The notes: a model not told the origin generated them from the letters alone. Shown: positions 10,253 through 18,406, numbered from the stretch's first letter. The stretch is 64,000 bases of DNA from Bacteroidales bacterium (GCA_016705005.1 JADIZB010000001.1:434001-498000); one strand, 5' to 3'. A program made the numbers and translations.

Positions 10253-10843
10253 TCAACAAAGTGAATATAAAACACTGGCAATCAGCCAAAGAGTCGGTAA
10301 ATAATCACGAAGCCGTTCTCTCATGAATTCCAATGCCTTCGACATCTGGATTTCAACCGTTTTAAGGCTGATCCCAAGTTTTTCAGCTATATCGTTATAG
10401 CGTAATCCTTCAAGGCGACTCATTTCAAAAATCATCCTTCGCCTCTCAGGCAGGGATTTTACCAGACTTATGAGTTGCTTTTCCAGGTCGCTGTGAACCA
10501 GGGCGTCGTGAACTGAGACTGATTGATGGTCTTCGGTCCTGAATCCAATAAATTCCTGGTATTTCCTGATGTGACTCTGATACTTGATGTGGTTGAGCGA
10601 ATGATTTGTAACCGATTTATAAAGGTATGCTGCCAATGATGTTGTGATGACCAGCGAGTCGCGACGCTCCCACATCTTGAAAAACATATCCTGAACCACC
10701 TCTTCAGCTACATCAGGATCGATCAGGTACCTGCGGGCATGAATACACAGGGGGGCATAAAATTCCCGGAAGACAGATTCAAATACCTTCACATCGCCCT
10801 GCTTCAGTGCCAGTAATTTGACTTTGTCCAATTCAGTGTTCAT
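10253..10843 (-). CDS. ECF RNA polymerase sigma factor (Bacteroidetes FecR-associated type)
   Basis: 196 residues, the usual length for this group. Region 2 lies at about 22-88 (AEEVVQDMFFKMWERRDSL) and region 4 at about 125-178, with the helix-turn-helix YNDIAEKLGISLKTVEIQMS. It directs RNA polymerase to a small set of promoters when released by the FecR protein encoded next. Likely targets are its own operon and nearby surface-protein genes; no recognition sequence can be derived from a single locus. Confidence 0.92.
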   Translation of the reverse strand: MNTELDKVKLLALKQGDVKVFESVFREFYAPLCIHARRYLIDPDVAEEVVQDMFFKMWERRDSLVITTSLAAYLYKSVTNHSLNHIKYQSHIRKYQEFIGFRTEDHQSVSVHDALVHSDLEKQLISLVKSLPERRRMIFEMSRLEGLRYNDIAEKLGISLKTVEIQMSKALEFMRERLRDYLPTLWLIASVLYSLC

Positions 10844-10867
10844 TCTTCAGGATTTCGGTTATGATAA

Positions 10868-10875
10868 CAAAAGTA
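10868..10875 (-). promoter_or_regulatory. -7 box of the sigma/fecR operon
   Basis: TACTTTTG on the minus strand matches the Bacteroidota TAnnTTTG -7 consensus and lies 25 bp upstream of the sigma factor start. No TTG is seen at the expected -33 distance, so this is a partial match. Confidence 0.45.
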
Positions 10876-11067
10876 CGAAATTTTCCCCGAATTGACATTG
10901 ATTAAGCAAATCAGAGGGTAACGGCATGTGATTAATAATCCGGAATAGTTGGATCCTTATGAATTTACGCAGATTTAAATGGCAAAAAACAGGAAAAGTA
11001 ACCGGCGTAGTCTGATTTCAGTTGGCTATAGGCAGCAGGAAGCAGGAATTAACATTCGTCATTTTTT

Positions 11068-11164
11068 CCCTGAGCGCAGTCGAAGGGCGTCATTCCCCGC
11101 CTACGCTGCGCTTCTGCGGGGCATTCGTCATTCGTCATTCGTCATTCGTCATTCGTAATTCGTA
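11068..11164. repeat. REP-like hairpins followed by a heptamer array (ATTCGTC)
   Basis: This is the core of the gap (10844-11168) between the sigma operon promoter and the aldehyde dehydrogenase stop. At 11068-11087 lies an imperfect palindrome CCCT...AGGG with an internal GAGCGCAGTCGA. At 11095-11121 a 27-base hairpin (CCCCGC arm, GCGGGG arm) is closely similar to one at 47805-47831 in the opposite orientation. At 11123-11164 there are six uninterrupted 7-bp units, four ATTCGTC then two ATTCGTA, with a partial seventh. Confidence 0.85.
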
Positions 11165-11168
11165 ATTC

Positions 11169-12578
11169 TCACCATCCCTTGACCAGTATCCGGGGTTCCA
11201 GCATATCCATTATGGCATACTTCACCCCTTCCCTGCCCAGTCCTGAATCCTTTACCCCTCCATAAGGCATATGATCAACCCTGAAAGTGGGAACATCATT
11301 GATGATGACACCGCCAACCTCAAGATTAGAAAATGCCAGATCCATTTCGGCCAGGTTATTTGTAAAAACCCCGGCCTGAAGTCCGAAACGGGTATTATTC
11401 ATCATCCTGATCGCATCTTCAAAATTTTCATAGGGTTCCAGGGTAACCACAGGCCCGAATACTTCATCGTTGCAGACCCGCATTGATTCATTGGTATTGG
11501 TCAGAACTGTCGGGGAAACCATGGTCCCGGCCCTGCTTCCGCCGCACAACAGTTGTGCGCCTCCCTGTAACGCTTCGTGAATCCAGGTATCAACCCTGAT
11601 GGCATTGGATTCATCTATCATAGAACTGAATTCTGTCTCCGGCAGAGCCGGGTCACCGGTTACCAAATGTCGGGCCATCTCCGAAAACCGTTGACTGAAC
11701 TCCCGGAATAAACCGTGATGCACAAAAATACGCTGTGTATGAATACAAACCTGACCGGAATAGGAAAATGCACCCACAAGGCATTTTTTCAATGCAAGGT
11801 CAACCGGGGCACTCTGTGTTACTATGACCCCGGCGTTTCCTCCCAGTTCAAGTACGACTTTCTTTTTTCCTGCGTCGGCTTTCATCCGCCAGCCAACATC
11901 AGGTGATCCAGTAAAAGACAAAAGGGCAATCCTGGCATCTGTAACCAGCATGTTTCCTGTGGCTCTGTCCATGGGCAGGACCGAAACTGAACCGCACGGC
12001 AGGTCAGTTTCAGCTATTATCTGTGCAAGCAAAAGGGTCGACAAAGGTGTAGATGATGATGGTTTGATGATTACCGGACAGCCTGATGCAATAGCCGGAG
12101 CAATTTTATGGACTGCCAGATTTAGGGGAAAGTTAAACGGTGCTATTCCGGCCACGATCCCAGCCGGGAAATATTTCACAAGCCCTTCTTTCTTTTCGCC
12201 GGCTGGAGTCCAGTCAAGGCTGATGTATTCGCGGGGCAGGCGTTTCGATTCTTCGGCTGCCACAGTAAAGGTCTGGACAGAGCGGTCAATTTCACCCAGA
12301 GCATACCGGACCGGCTTTCCTGATTCAAGCATCAACGTTTGGGCAAACTCTTCCCGGCGCTCTGCAAGCCTGTTCCGGATGTGCATCAGGGCTTCGTAAC
12401 GTTTGAAAGATGGAAGTGATTGAAGAATTGGTTTTGCTTTTTCAGCGGAGGTAATTGCTGTTTCAAGTTCAGACTCCCCAGCGAGGAAGGTTGTAGCTAC
12501 CAGGCTGCCGTTGTAAGGGTTTCTGACTTCCAGTTCCCGGGATGTTCGGATAAATCTTCCGGCTAAGAATATTTCCAT
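11169..12578 (-). CDS. NAD(P)-dependent aldehyde dehydrogenase
   Basis: 469 residues, typical for the superfamily. It oxidises an aldehyde to the acid. The oxyanion Asn (N149 in APFNFPLN), cofactor Lys (K172 in KPSSSTPLS), Rossmann FTGSPDVGW, general base Glu (E244 in LELGGN) and nucleophile Cys (C278 in GQVCIHTQR) are all present. The GQVCI context resembles the lactaldehyde/succinate-semialdehyde group, but the substrate cannot be assigned. It appears to be transcribed alone from a promoter 20-50 bp upstream. Confidence 0.9.
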   Translation of the reverse strand: MEIFLAGRFIRTSRELEVRNPYNGSLVATTFLAGESELETAITSAEKAKPILQSLPSFKRYEALMHIRNRLAERREEFAQTLMLESGKPVRYALGEIDRSVQTFTVAAEESKRLPREYISLDWTPAGEKKEGLVKYFPAGIVAGIAPFNFPLNLAVHKIAPAIASGCPVIIKPSSSTPLSTLLLAQIIAETDLPCGSVSVLPMDRATGNMLVTDARIALLSFTGSPDVGWRMKADAGKKKVVLELGGNAGVIVTQSAPVDLALKKCLVGAFSYSGQVCIHTQRIFVHHGLFREFSQRFSEMARHLVTGDPALPETEFSSMIDESNAIRVDTWIHEALQGGAQLLCGGSRAGTMVSPTVLTNTNESMRVCNDEVFGPVVTLEPYENFEDAIRMMNNTRFGLQAGVFTNNLAEMDLAFSNLEVGGVIINDVPTFRVDHMPYGGVKDSGLGREGVKYAIMDMLEPRILVKGW

Positions 12579-12597
12579 AATCAGCTGTTTAACCTTA

Positions 12598-12629
12598 CAA
12601 AGTTAGATTACTCAGCATAAAAACGGCAA
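12598..12629 (-). promoter_or_regulatory. Promoter of the aldehyde dehydrogenase gene
   Basis: On the minus strand TTG (12629-12627) is separated by 21 bp from TAACTTTG (12605-12598). This fits the Bacteroidota -33/-7 pattern and places the transcript start about a dozen bases before the ATG at 12578. Confidence 0.55.
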
Positions 12630-12639
12630 CAATTCTGTT

Positions 12640-12981
12640 TTATTTCCGGAGGATTGTCAGTTTATCGGGTATCGGGTAACGGATAAGCTTTGAAAAATTC
12701 ATTTTCCAGAAATCCAGGTCAAGGAGTCGGTTATTTGTATCCCTGGTAAGAGTAATGATGACTTCAATCCCATCAACATCGGTATACTCTGCCTGGATCA
12801 GATCACCGGCATAAAGGTCCGGGTCGCTGCCTTCCATATTGATGCTGCCCATAATACCTCCCTCGTATTCCGACACTGTTGACGAAACCGGAAAGTCGTC
12901 AGGGGTGAACCCGCATTGTGCAAGCAGAAAAGTAACAAGGTTTAATTCTTCAGGTCTGATTTCTCTGGTTTCATTCATCAC
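12640..12981 (-). CDS. Small hypothetical protein (DUF6984-like)
   Basis: 113 residues, soluble and acidic, with no signal peptide or membrane segment. The N-terminal pattern REIRPEELNLVTFLL and the C-terminal DLDFWKMNFSKL are reminiscent of the DUF6984 family, whose function is unknown; this match is from memory and is uncertain. It ends about 60 bp upstream of the aldehyde dehydrogenase start on the same strand, but that gene has its own promoter, so a shared transcript is not required. Confidence 0.6.
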   Translation of the reverse strand: MMNETREIRPEELNLVTFLLAQCGFTPDDFPVSSTVSEYEGGIMGSINMEGSDPDLYAGDLIQAEYTDVDGIEVIITLTRDTNNRLLDLDFWKMNFSKLIRYPIPDKLTILRK

Positions 12982-13123
12982 CCGGATTTTAAAAATTCAG
13001 CGCATTCGTAAATGAGCCCTGCATAAGGGGACCATGTACCTATAAAAACCAGCTTCCATGTCACCCTTGTCAGAACAAAATTTGGAAAGCAATTTATATG
13101 GAAATTCGAAATAGCAGCCGGAA

Positions 13124-13579
13124 CTAGTCGTGCACGTACATAAGGCCATAGCGGGCAGCTGTATAACCTTCCTTAAATTTATAAACGATAACTTCGATTT
13201 TATATAAAACAGTTTCAGTCGGCTTAACTGTGACAATCGCGTACGACTCGGTGGATTTATCCTCAGAAACAAGTGTCCATTTGTCAAGCAATTCATCATA
13301 AGAATACGCTTTGACATCCAGATCTTCCACTCCGTCATCAGCAAAAGCCACAATGGTATATTCCCAGTCGGATGACAGGTTACGGAATGATTCCTTTGAA
13401 TCAAAAACAAGGTCATATTCAATCCGCACGATCTCACGTCCATCGCTGTCCATCTGATCGACCAGGGCCGCACCGGTTTTATAAATCGGATAACTCTTGG
13501 TCCCGTTAACACATTGAGCCTGTCCGTTAAAAGTTACAGCTGCTGCTGCAAGTAAAATTAAGATCAGTCCTTTTTTCAT
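13124..13579 (-). CDS. Secreted hypothetical protein
   Basis: 151 residues. A clear signal peptide (MKKGLILILLAAAAVTFNGQAQ) is followed by a mature domain of about 128 residues rich in beta-prone and acidic segments. No family was recognised. It is a single gene with a -7-like box 20 bp upstream of the start. A 171-aa frame overlapping it (12997-13512) lacks these features and was treated as a shadow. Confidence 0.65.
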   Translation of the reverse strand: MKKGLILILLAAAAVTFNGQAQCVNGTKSYPIYKTGAALVDQMDSDGREIVRIEYDLVFDSKESFRNLSSDWEYTIVAFADDGVEDLDVKAYSYDELLDKWTLVSEDKSTESYAIVTVKPTETVLYKIEVIVYKFKEGYTAARYGLMYVHD

Positions 13580-13598
13580 GGCCGCTTTTTGTTATGAA

Positions 13599-13606
13599 CA
13601 AATTTA
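13599..13606 (-). promoter_or_regulatory. -7 box upstream of the secreted hypothetical protein
   Basis: TAAATTTG on the minus strand matches TAnnTTTG, 20 bp upstream of the ATG at 13579. No good -33 element was found. Confidence 0.4.
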
Positions 13607-13705
13607 CATATACTTTATAGTAAAATAACCGTATAGTAACAACGCAGGTCTGAAAATGTTGGGAGGAATGCCTGTTTTGTATTCAAATATCCTGAGATCT
13701 GTAAA

Positions 13706-14056
13706 TCAATCACGGTTTTTGCCGGCCCAGTTTACCATGGCATCGAGTACATCCCTGAGTCCGGTTCCGGCTTCAGTCAGACTATACTCAACATAGGGCG
13801 GTACCCGGGGAAGTGAATTCCTCACGATGAGTTTGTCGGCTTCAAGTTGTTTAAGTTGCTGAATCAGCATCTTCTCTGTAATGGCGGGAATCAGCTTCCT
13901 CAACTCACTGTAGCGGCGTGTACCACCCAGCAGGTTGTAGATAATGATCGGTTTCCATCGTCCGCCTATCTTTCCCAATGTATAGGTAACCGGGCAAACA
14001 TTCAGTGCCCTGCTCTTGTTTAACTGGTTGGTTGATGTTTCTTTAATGTTTGTCAT
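13706..14056 (-). CDS. HxlR-family transcriptional regulator
   Basis: 116 residues. A winged helix-turn-helix of the HxlR type covers about 21-110. It has a conserved N-terminal Cys (CPVTYTLGKIGGRWKPIIIY), the recognition helix region (ELRKLIPAITEKMLIQQLKQ), and the wing ending PPYVEYSLTEAG. The Cys near residue 21 is the position used for thiol or quinone sensing in characterised members. It is divergent from an NmrA-type reductase gene with only 80 bp between, as in the E. coli ytfH/ytfG pair, which suggests it represses that gene and itself. Confidence 0.9.
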   Translation of the reverse strand: MTNIKETSTNQLNKSRALNVCPVTYTLGKIGGRWKPIIIYNLLGGTRRYSELRKLIPAITEKMLIQQLKQLEADKLIVRNSLPRVPPYVEYSLTEAGTGLRDVLDAMVNWAGKNRD

Positions 14057-14077
14057 TTTTCACACACTTTCGGGTAA

Positions 14078-14112
14078 GTACTTGTATAAAAGTAAGTACA
14101 AATATACTTTTG
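14078..14112 (+). promoter_or_regulatory. Promoter of the NmrA-type gene with overlapping inverted-repeat operator
   Basis: TTG (14082-14084), a 20-bp spacer and TACTTTTG (14105-14112) fit the Bacteroidota promoter pattern, 25 bp before the ATG at 14137. An inverted repeat GTACTT-N10-AAGTAC (14078-14099) overlaps the -33 element, a good position for a repressor. The divergent HxlR protein is the obvious candidate to bind it. Confidence 0.6.
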
Positions 14113-14136
14113 TTGCACCAAATAAAAACAAAAAAC

Positions 14137-15027
14137 ATGAAATATATTGTAACAGGATCGCTGGGGCACATCAGCAGGCCACTGGCGGAAAAACTGATCG
14201 CTGAAAAACATGAGGTAATTGTTATAACGAGCAAAACCGGAAAGGTCGCTGAAATAGAAGCATTGGGTGCGAAAGCGGCCGTTGGCTCCGTTGAGGATAT
14301 TGTATTTCTGACTGACACCTTCAGGGGAGCGGATGCTGTTTACACGATGGTTCCGCCATTTTTCGGAGCCCCCGACTGGAAAAAACACATTGCAGGAATT
14401 GGTGAAAACCTGGCAGCAGCTGTAAAGGCATCCGGTGTAAAATATGTAGTAAACCTGAGCAGCATCGGCGCCCACATGCCAGACGGATGCGGGCCCGTAA
14501 GCGGATTGTATTTTGTTGAGAAGGCTTTCAACCAGCTTGAGAATGTTCATGTGAAGCATCTCAGACCCGGATTTTTCTATTACAATTTCTTCGGGAATAT
14601 TGGCATGATCAGACACATGGGCATCATCGGAAGCAATTACGGAAACGGAGCAAGCATGGCACTTGTTCATCCGAATGATATTGCAGCTGCAGCCGCTGAA
14701 GAGTTATCAGCGCTTTCATTCACGGGTAAAAGCATCAGGTATATAGTTGGAGATGAAAAAACCACAGATGAAATCGCCGGAGTGTTGGGTAATGCCATTG
14801 GTAAACCCGACCTGAAATGGGTTGATTTTACCGATCAGGATACAAAAGCTGCCCTGGTTCAGGCCGGACTCCCGGAAGAAATTGCCAGGAACTACGCAGA
14901 AATGGGATCTGCCCTGCGCAGCGGTGAAATGGCAAGAGAATACTATGCACAGAAACCGCTGTCGTTGCAGCCGGTAAAACTTGCAGATTTTGCAAGGGAA
15001 TTTGCTGCTGCTTATGCAAATTCGTGA
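14137..15027 (+). CDS. NmrA-family NAD(P)-binding oxidoreductase (quinone-reductase-like)
   Basis: 296 residues from the ATG at 14137. The frame extends 29 codons upstream, but those overlap the promoter and hxlR. It is an atypical short-chain dehydrogenase. The nucleotide-binding loop is altered (VTGSLGHIS, residues about 5-13, versus the usual TGATGxxG), followed by VITSKTGK where cofactor phosphate is often read. There is no YxxxK pair. The family includes QOR2-type quinone reductases and redox-sensing proteins. With the divergent HxlR regulator, a role in quinone or electrophile stress is plausible but not shown. Confidence 0.85.
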   Translation: MKYIVTGSLGHISRPLAEKLIAEKHEVIVITSKTGKVAEIEALGAKAAVGSVEDIVFLTDTFRGADAVYTMVPPFFGAPDWKKHIAGIGENLAAAVKASGVKYVVNLSSIGAHMPDGCGPVSGLYFVEKAFNQLENVHVKHLRPGFFYYNFFGNIGMIRHMGIIGSNYGNGASMALVHPNDIAAAAAEELSALSFTGKSIRYIVGDEKTTDEIAGVLGNAIGKPDLKWVDFTDQDTKAALVQAGLPEEIARNYAEMGSALRSGEMAREYYAQKPLSLQPVKLADFAREFAAAYANS

Positions 15028-15089
15028 AAGAATCAGTGGATTACACGAAACCCTTTCATGATTCTTTTAAGTGATTCTATCCGATAAGG

Positions 15090-15154
15090 AGACTGCCTGA
15101 AAATTCCATGAGACGAAAAATATTTTTTCAAATCCGGAACTTTTCAGGCAGTCT
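15090..15154. terminator. Long perfect inverted repeat between convergent genes, likely bidirectional terminator
   Basis: Arms of 14 bp, AGACTGCCTGAAAA (15090-15103) and its exact complement (15141-15154), flank a 37-bp spacer. The stem extends by TTCC/GGAA with a one-base bulge, and the spacer holds a smaller A/T palindrome. It sits between the convergent reductase and lipoprotein genes. It lacks a terminal T-run, so a remnant of a small palindromic element is the alternative. Confidence 0.5.
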
Positions 15155-15180
15155 GTATATGTCAAAGGAAATCCTTGTAT

Positions 15181-15864
15181 TTACTTTAATCTAATCCCTG
15201 AACTGCCTGATAATGCAGACAAATTAGTTCTAGATGATTTCATGCTGGTTTCCTTTTCAGAGAACCCATCCGAGTCATATATAATCCTTCCTTCACCTTC
15301 AGCAATCCAGTATCCACCTAAGTTCTCAAAGTTATCCAGCATAAAATTGGCGAAATACAGGTCCTCGATGCCGGTTGCTGTTAAAGTGCCTGAAATCACA
15401 TGCACCATTTTCGCAGTGTAGCCTAAATAGGTTGAATTGACTTCCGCAAAAATTGTAAAATTATTGTTGGATCCAACGACGAATCCACCAAGTCCTGTTC
15501 CGCTTTCACCTCCATTATAATAATCCAATTTCAAAGAAAGATTATCATTGTTTTGCTCAAACAAAGTCAATGAGTAGTCAGAAAAAGTATATCCGGGGGG
15601 ATCGTTGGGAACATTGCTTGCCTTGAGCACAAAAGGAGAAGCAAAATAAGTGCCGTTGAGCACCGGAGGAGTTTCACCACGATTGATAATCATTCCGAGG
15701 TCAACCATTTTTGTAATGATGCTGTCGGGGATCAGGTTATTAATCTCCTTTGTTAAACCATTTTCTTCGACTTTGCTGTCATCTTTTTTGTCCTTCTTAC
15801 AACCAACTGAGAACACGCCCAAAACAAAAACCAGGGCAAAAAACTGAACTGTAATTCTCTTCAT
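15181..15864 (-). CDS. Predicted lipoprotein of unknown function
   Basis: About 227 residues from the ATG at 15864, chosen because AAGG lies just upstream and the protein then begins MKRITVQFFALVFVLG, a normal lipoprotein signal. A start ten codons earlier (15894) is possible. The lipobox is FSVGC, followed by a charged KKDKKDDSK stretch typical of Bacteroidota surface or periplasmic lipoproteins. The mature part is probably beta-rich. No family was recognised. It is transcribed alone and converges with the upstream reductase gene. Confidence 0.7.
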   Translation of the reverse strand: MKRITVQFFALVFVLGVFSVGCKKDKKDDSKVEENGLTKEINNLIPDSIITKMVDLGMIINRGETPPVLNGTYFASPFVLKASNVPNDPPGYTFSDYSLTLFEQNNDNLSLKLDYYNGGESGTGLGGFVVGSNNNFTIFAEVNSTYLGYTAKMVHVISGTLTATGIEDLYFANFMLDNFENLGGYWIAEGEGRIIYDSDGFSEKETSMKSSRTNLSALSGSSGIRLK

Positions 15865-16172
15865 AACAACCTTATTATTTTTTTTCCTACTCATCAGCTT
15901 TTCGGATTGGGCTCCCTACTCTACATGTCGGATTTTCAGGCTACTCCGTATAATCATCATTCCATTACGTCACTGGTTAAATCAATCTCCAGATGAATAA
16001 ACCAGCGGATTGAAAAGCATAACCATCATAATACTACATTTGCAACCAAGCTTTCCTAACAGCGGTTAATATATCCGAAACTCAGGTTACCGACATAGAT
16101 ACATATTTATATGTTTTCATGTAAACGAAATGAGCTGAACTTTGTTTAGTCACCATCACATAAATTCTTGGC
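15865..16172. other. 308-bp divergent intergenic region
   Basis: This gap separates the lipoprotein gene and the EamA transporter gene and should hold both promoters. No full TAnnTTTG box with a -33 partner was found. GAACTTTG at about 16137-16144 is a near match for the transporter. A small A/T palindrome (CATATTTATATG) lies near 16102. Nothing else stands out. Confidence 0.35.
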
Positions 16173-17102
16173 ATGACCCGATCCAAACCCTGGTTACCCT
16201 GGCTGATTCTTATAATACTTGCTGTTACCTGGGGGAGTTCCTTTATTCTGATAAAACGTGGTCTGGAAGTATTTTCAGCAGGTGAGGTGGGATCACTCCG
16301 GGTGGTAATCACCTGGTTGTTCCTGCTGCCATTTGCTATGAAACGAATCCGGGGCCTGTCGCGCCATCAATGGCTCTTATTCCTCGCTGTTGGCCTGGTT
16401 GGCAGCCTGATACCTGCTTTTTTGTTTGCAGCTGCGCAAAAGGGTATCGACAGTTCACTCGCCGGAATACTCAATTCACTTACCCCTTTATTTACAATGC
16501 TGGTGGGCATGAGTTTTTTCAAATCAAAACCCCGATGGTTCAACATTGCCGGAGTCGTTATCGGATTGCTGGGTGCCATGGGGCTGGTAAGTGTCAGCGG
16601 AAGCGGAAACTTTACCTTCAACATGGGATATGCCATCCTTATCATTATAGCGGCCATTTGCTACGCTGTAAATGTTAATGTGGTGAAAACCTTCCTTCAG
16701 GGTGTGGATCCGGTTACCATAACTGCCATGGCTTTCTTTACCGTTGGCCCGATTGCGTCATCCTATCTGCTGATTTTCACCGGTTTCGTTCCGGCAATCA
16801 GCACCCATCCCGAAGCACTCGCAGGGCTGGGCTATATAACTATTCTGGCCATTGCCGGCACCGGCCTGGCACTGATGTTATTCAACAAGCTTATCCAGAT
16901 GACAAGTGCTGTTTTTTCTTCCTCTGTGACTTACTTTATTCCTGTGGTTGCTGTCTTATGGGGCATTGCCGATGGTGAACACTTCAGGGCAGGGTTTCTG
17001 CTGTGGATTTTGCTGGTAATTTCCGGGGTATTGCTGGTGAATACAAAAAGCCTGACCGACAACCGGGTTTACCGGTTCTTTTTCGGAAAGTTAACAAACT
17101 GA
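16173..17102 (+). CDS. EamA/DMT-family membrane transporter
   Basis: 309 residues, with ten predicted membrane helices in two EamA repeats (about 8-140 and 155-298). The family signature AVTWGSSFILIKRGLE is near the N-terminus. Members export amino acids, nucleosides or other small metabolites; the substrate cannot be inferred. It is a single gene, and the following gap is filled with repeats. Confidence 0.88.
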   Translation: MTRSKPWLPWLILIILAVTWGSSFILIKRGLEVFSAGEVGSLRVVITWLFLLPFAMKRIRGLSRHQWLLFLAVGLVGSLIPAFLFAAAQKGIDSSLAGILNSLTPLFTMLVGMSFFKSKPRWFNIAGVVIGLLGAMGLVSVSGSGNFTFNMGYAILIIIAAICYAVNVNVVKTFLQGVDPVTITAMAFFTVGPIASSYLLIFTGFVPAISTHPEALAGLGYITILAIAGTGLALMLFNKLIQMTSAVFSSSVTYFIPVVAVLWGIADGEHFRAGFLLWILLVISGVLLVNTKSLTDNRVYRFFFGKLTN

Positions 17103-17139
17103 TTGGCTTCAATTTGCGATGTCTGATTCATTAGTCGAG

Positions 17140-17430
17140 TAGGCAGTTGGCAATAAGGAGTAAGCAGTAAGCAGTGACTGCCGGCAGGCAGGTAAACAAA
17201 GGCATTTATTCCAATTCTCCAATCCTAAGATCATTCCATTTTCCCATTATTCCAATCCTCGAATCCTTTGTTCGTAAATCTTAAATCAAAATCAAGCAGG
17301 CAGTTGGCAATAAAGAGTAAGCAGTAAGCAGTAGGCAGTAAGCAGCCGTGACTGCCGGCAGGCATTTAAACAAAGGCATTTATTCCAATTCTCCAAACCT
17401 AAAATCATTCCATTTTCCCATTATTCCATT
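17140..17430. repeat. Tandem-duplicated intergenic block with heptamer (TAAGCAG) cores
   Basis: A block of about 115-130 bp occurs twice (about 17140-17254 and 17298-17430). Each copy runs CAGTTGGCAATAA, then heptamers, then TGACTGCCGGCAGGCA, AAACAAAGGCATTTATTCC and a T/C-rich ATTCC series. The heptamer core has three units in copy one (17154-17174) and five in copy two (17311-17345). The whole gap 17103-17629 before rplU is low-complexity and has no gene. Confidence 0.8.
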
Positions 17431-17557
17431 TTCCCAATATTCCAATATTCCAATCCACAAATCCACGAATTTTCAAATCCTTATCATTTAGCAGCCAATT
17501 TTCAACATTCCATCATTCCACCATCCCAACATTCCAAAATATTATTCAAAGAAATAG

Positions 17558-17587
17558 TTTGGTGTTTCAGAAAATTTATTATTTTTG
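17558..17587 (+). promoter_or_regulatory. Promoter of rplU-rpmA
   Basis: TTTG (17558-17561), an 18-bp spacer and TATTTTTG (17580-17587) resemble the Bacteroidota consensus. The -7 box lies 43 bp before the rplU ATG. Confidence 0.5.
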
Positions 17588-17629
17588 CACCCCCAATAAA
17601 AGGGAAACAAACCAAATAAATCATAAAGC

Positions 17630-17941
17630 ATGTACGCAATCGTAGAAATCGCCGGACAGCAACATAAAGTTGTGAAAGACCAGGTGATCTTCGTGCATCG
17701 TCTTGAAGGTGAAGAAGGCTCAACCGTTAGTTTCGACAATGTAATGCTGATCGACAATGACGGAGCTGTTACCATCGGACAGCCTAAGGTTACCGGCGCT
17801 GTCGTGTCGGCTAAAATCCTGTCGCATTTACGTGGCGATAAGGTGATCGTCTTCAAGAAGAAGAGGAGAAAAGGTTATCAGAAGTCAAACGGCCACAGGC
17901 AATACCTTACCAGGCTGCAGATTGATGCCATCACCGCCTGA
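17630..17941 (+). CDS. rplU: 50S ribosomal protein L21
   Basis: 103 residues, full length. It opens MYAIVEIAGQQHKV and contains the family's FKKKRRKGYQKSNGHRQ region near 80-97. It binds 23S rRNA in the large subunit. It is followed 46 bp later by rpmA, the universal pairing. Confidence 0.98.
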   Translation: MYAIVEIAGQQHKVVKDQVIFVHRLEGEEGSTVSFDNVMLIDNDGAVTIGQPKVTGAVVSAKILSHLRGDKVIVFKKKRRKGYQKSNGHRQYLTRLQIDAITA

Positions 17942-17987
17942 AAAGGCTGAATCCAAATCAATGTTTAACAGCTAAAAACAAAAAGAT

Positions 17988-18254
17988 ATGGCTCATAAAA
18001 AAGGTGCCGGTAGTTCAAGTAACGGTAGGGAATCACACAGCAAACGCCTTGGCGTGAAGATTTATGGTGGTCAGGCTGCACAGGCAGGTAACATCATTAT
18101 CCGCCAGCGTGGTACGGTTCACAACCCCGGTCTCAATGTAGGCATGGGCAAGGACCACACCCTGTTTGCACTTATTGATGGTGTTGTTGAATTCCGTCGC
18201 AGGAAAAACGACAAATCATACGTTTCGATACTCCCGATCAAGGACGCCGAATAA
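17988..18254 (+). CDS. rpmA: 50S ribosomal protein L27
   Basis: 88 residues. It begins MAHKKGAGSSSNGRESHSKR, the conserved L27 N-terminus that reaches the peptidyl-transferase centre, and continues with GGQAAQAGNIIIRQRGT. There is no cleavable N-terminal extension of the Firmicutes type. It is co-transcribed with rplU and ends at a strong terminator. Confidence 0.98.
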   Translation: MAHKKGAGSSSNGRESHSKRLGVKIYGGQAAQAGNIIIRQRGTVHNPGLNVGMGKDHTLFALIDGVVEFRRRKNDKSYVSILPIKDAE

Positions 18255-18288
18255 TCTGTTTCTCAGATAATACTGGCAAAAGTATACA

Positions 18289-18316
18289 ACTCCCGGTCAT
18301 TGGCCGGGAGTTTTTG
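18289..18316 (+). terminator. Rho-independent terminator of rplU-rpmA
   Basis: A perfect 7-bp stem (CTCCCGG at 18290-18296, CCGGGAG at 18304-18310) with a 7-base loop is followed directly by TTTTTG. It lies 35 bp after the rpmA stop. Confidence 0.88.
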
Positions 18317-18379
18317 TTTGATTAAAAATTCCCGTGACTTTGGACCAGCACAAATCACCGATAAAAACAAACTGTTTCT

Positions 18380-18387
18380 TACCTTTG
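18380..18387 (+). promoter_or_regulatory. -7 box of serS
   Basis: TACCTTTG matches TAnnTTTG exactly and lies 20 bp before the ATG at 18407. No TTG is present at the expected spacing. Confidence 0.5.
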
Positions 18388-18406
18388 CACCTCCAAAACG
18401 AATCCC

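Noticed and set aside
11123..11164. Possible CRISPR or iteron origin in the heptamer arrays
   Set aside because: Units are directly abutting without spacers, and there is no replication gene or DnaA-box cluster nearby.
12997..13512. 171-aa minus-strand frame
   Set aside because: It overlaps the 151-aa secreted protein gene, which has a clear signal peptide and a promoter box; this frame has neither.
14053..14670. 205-aa minus-strand frame opposite the NmrA-type gene, and a 91-aa frame at 14043-14318
   Set aside because: Antisense to a well-supported gene, with no recognisable domain.
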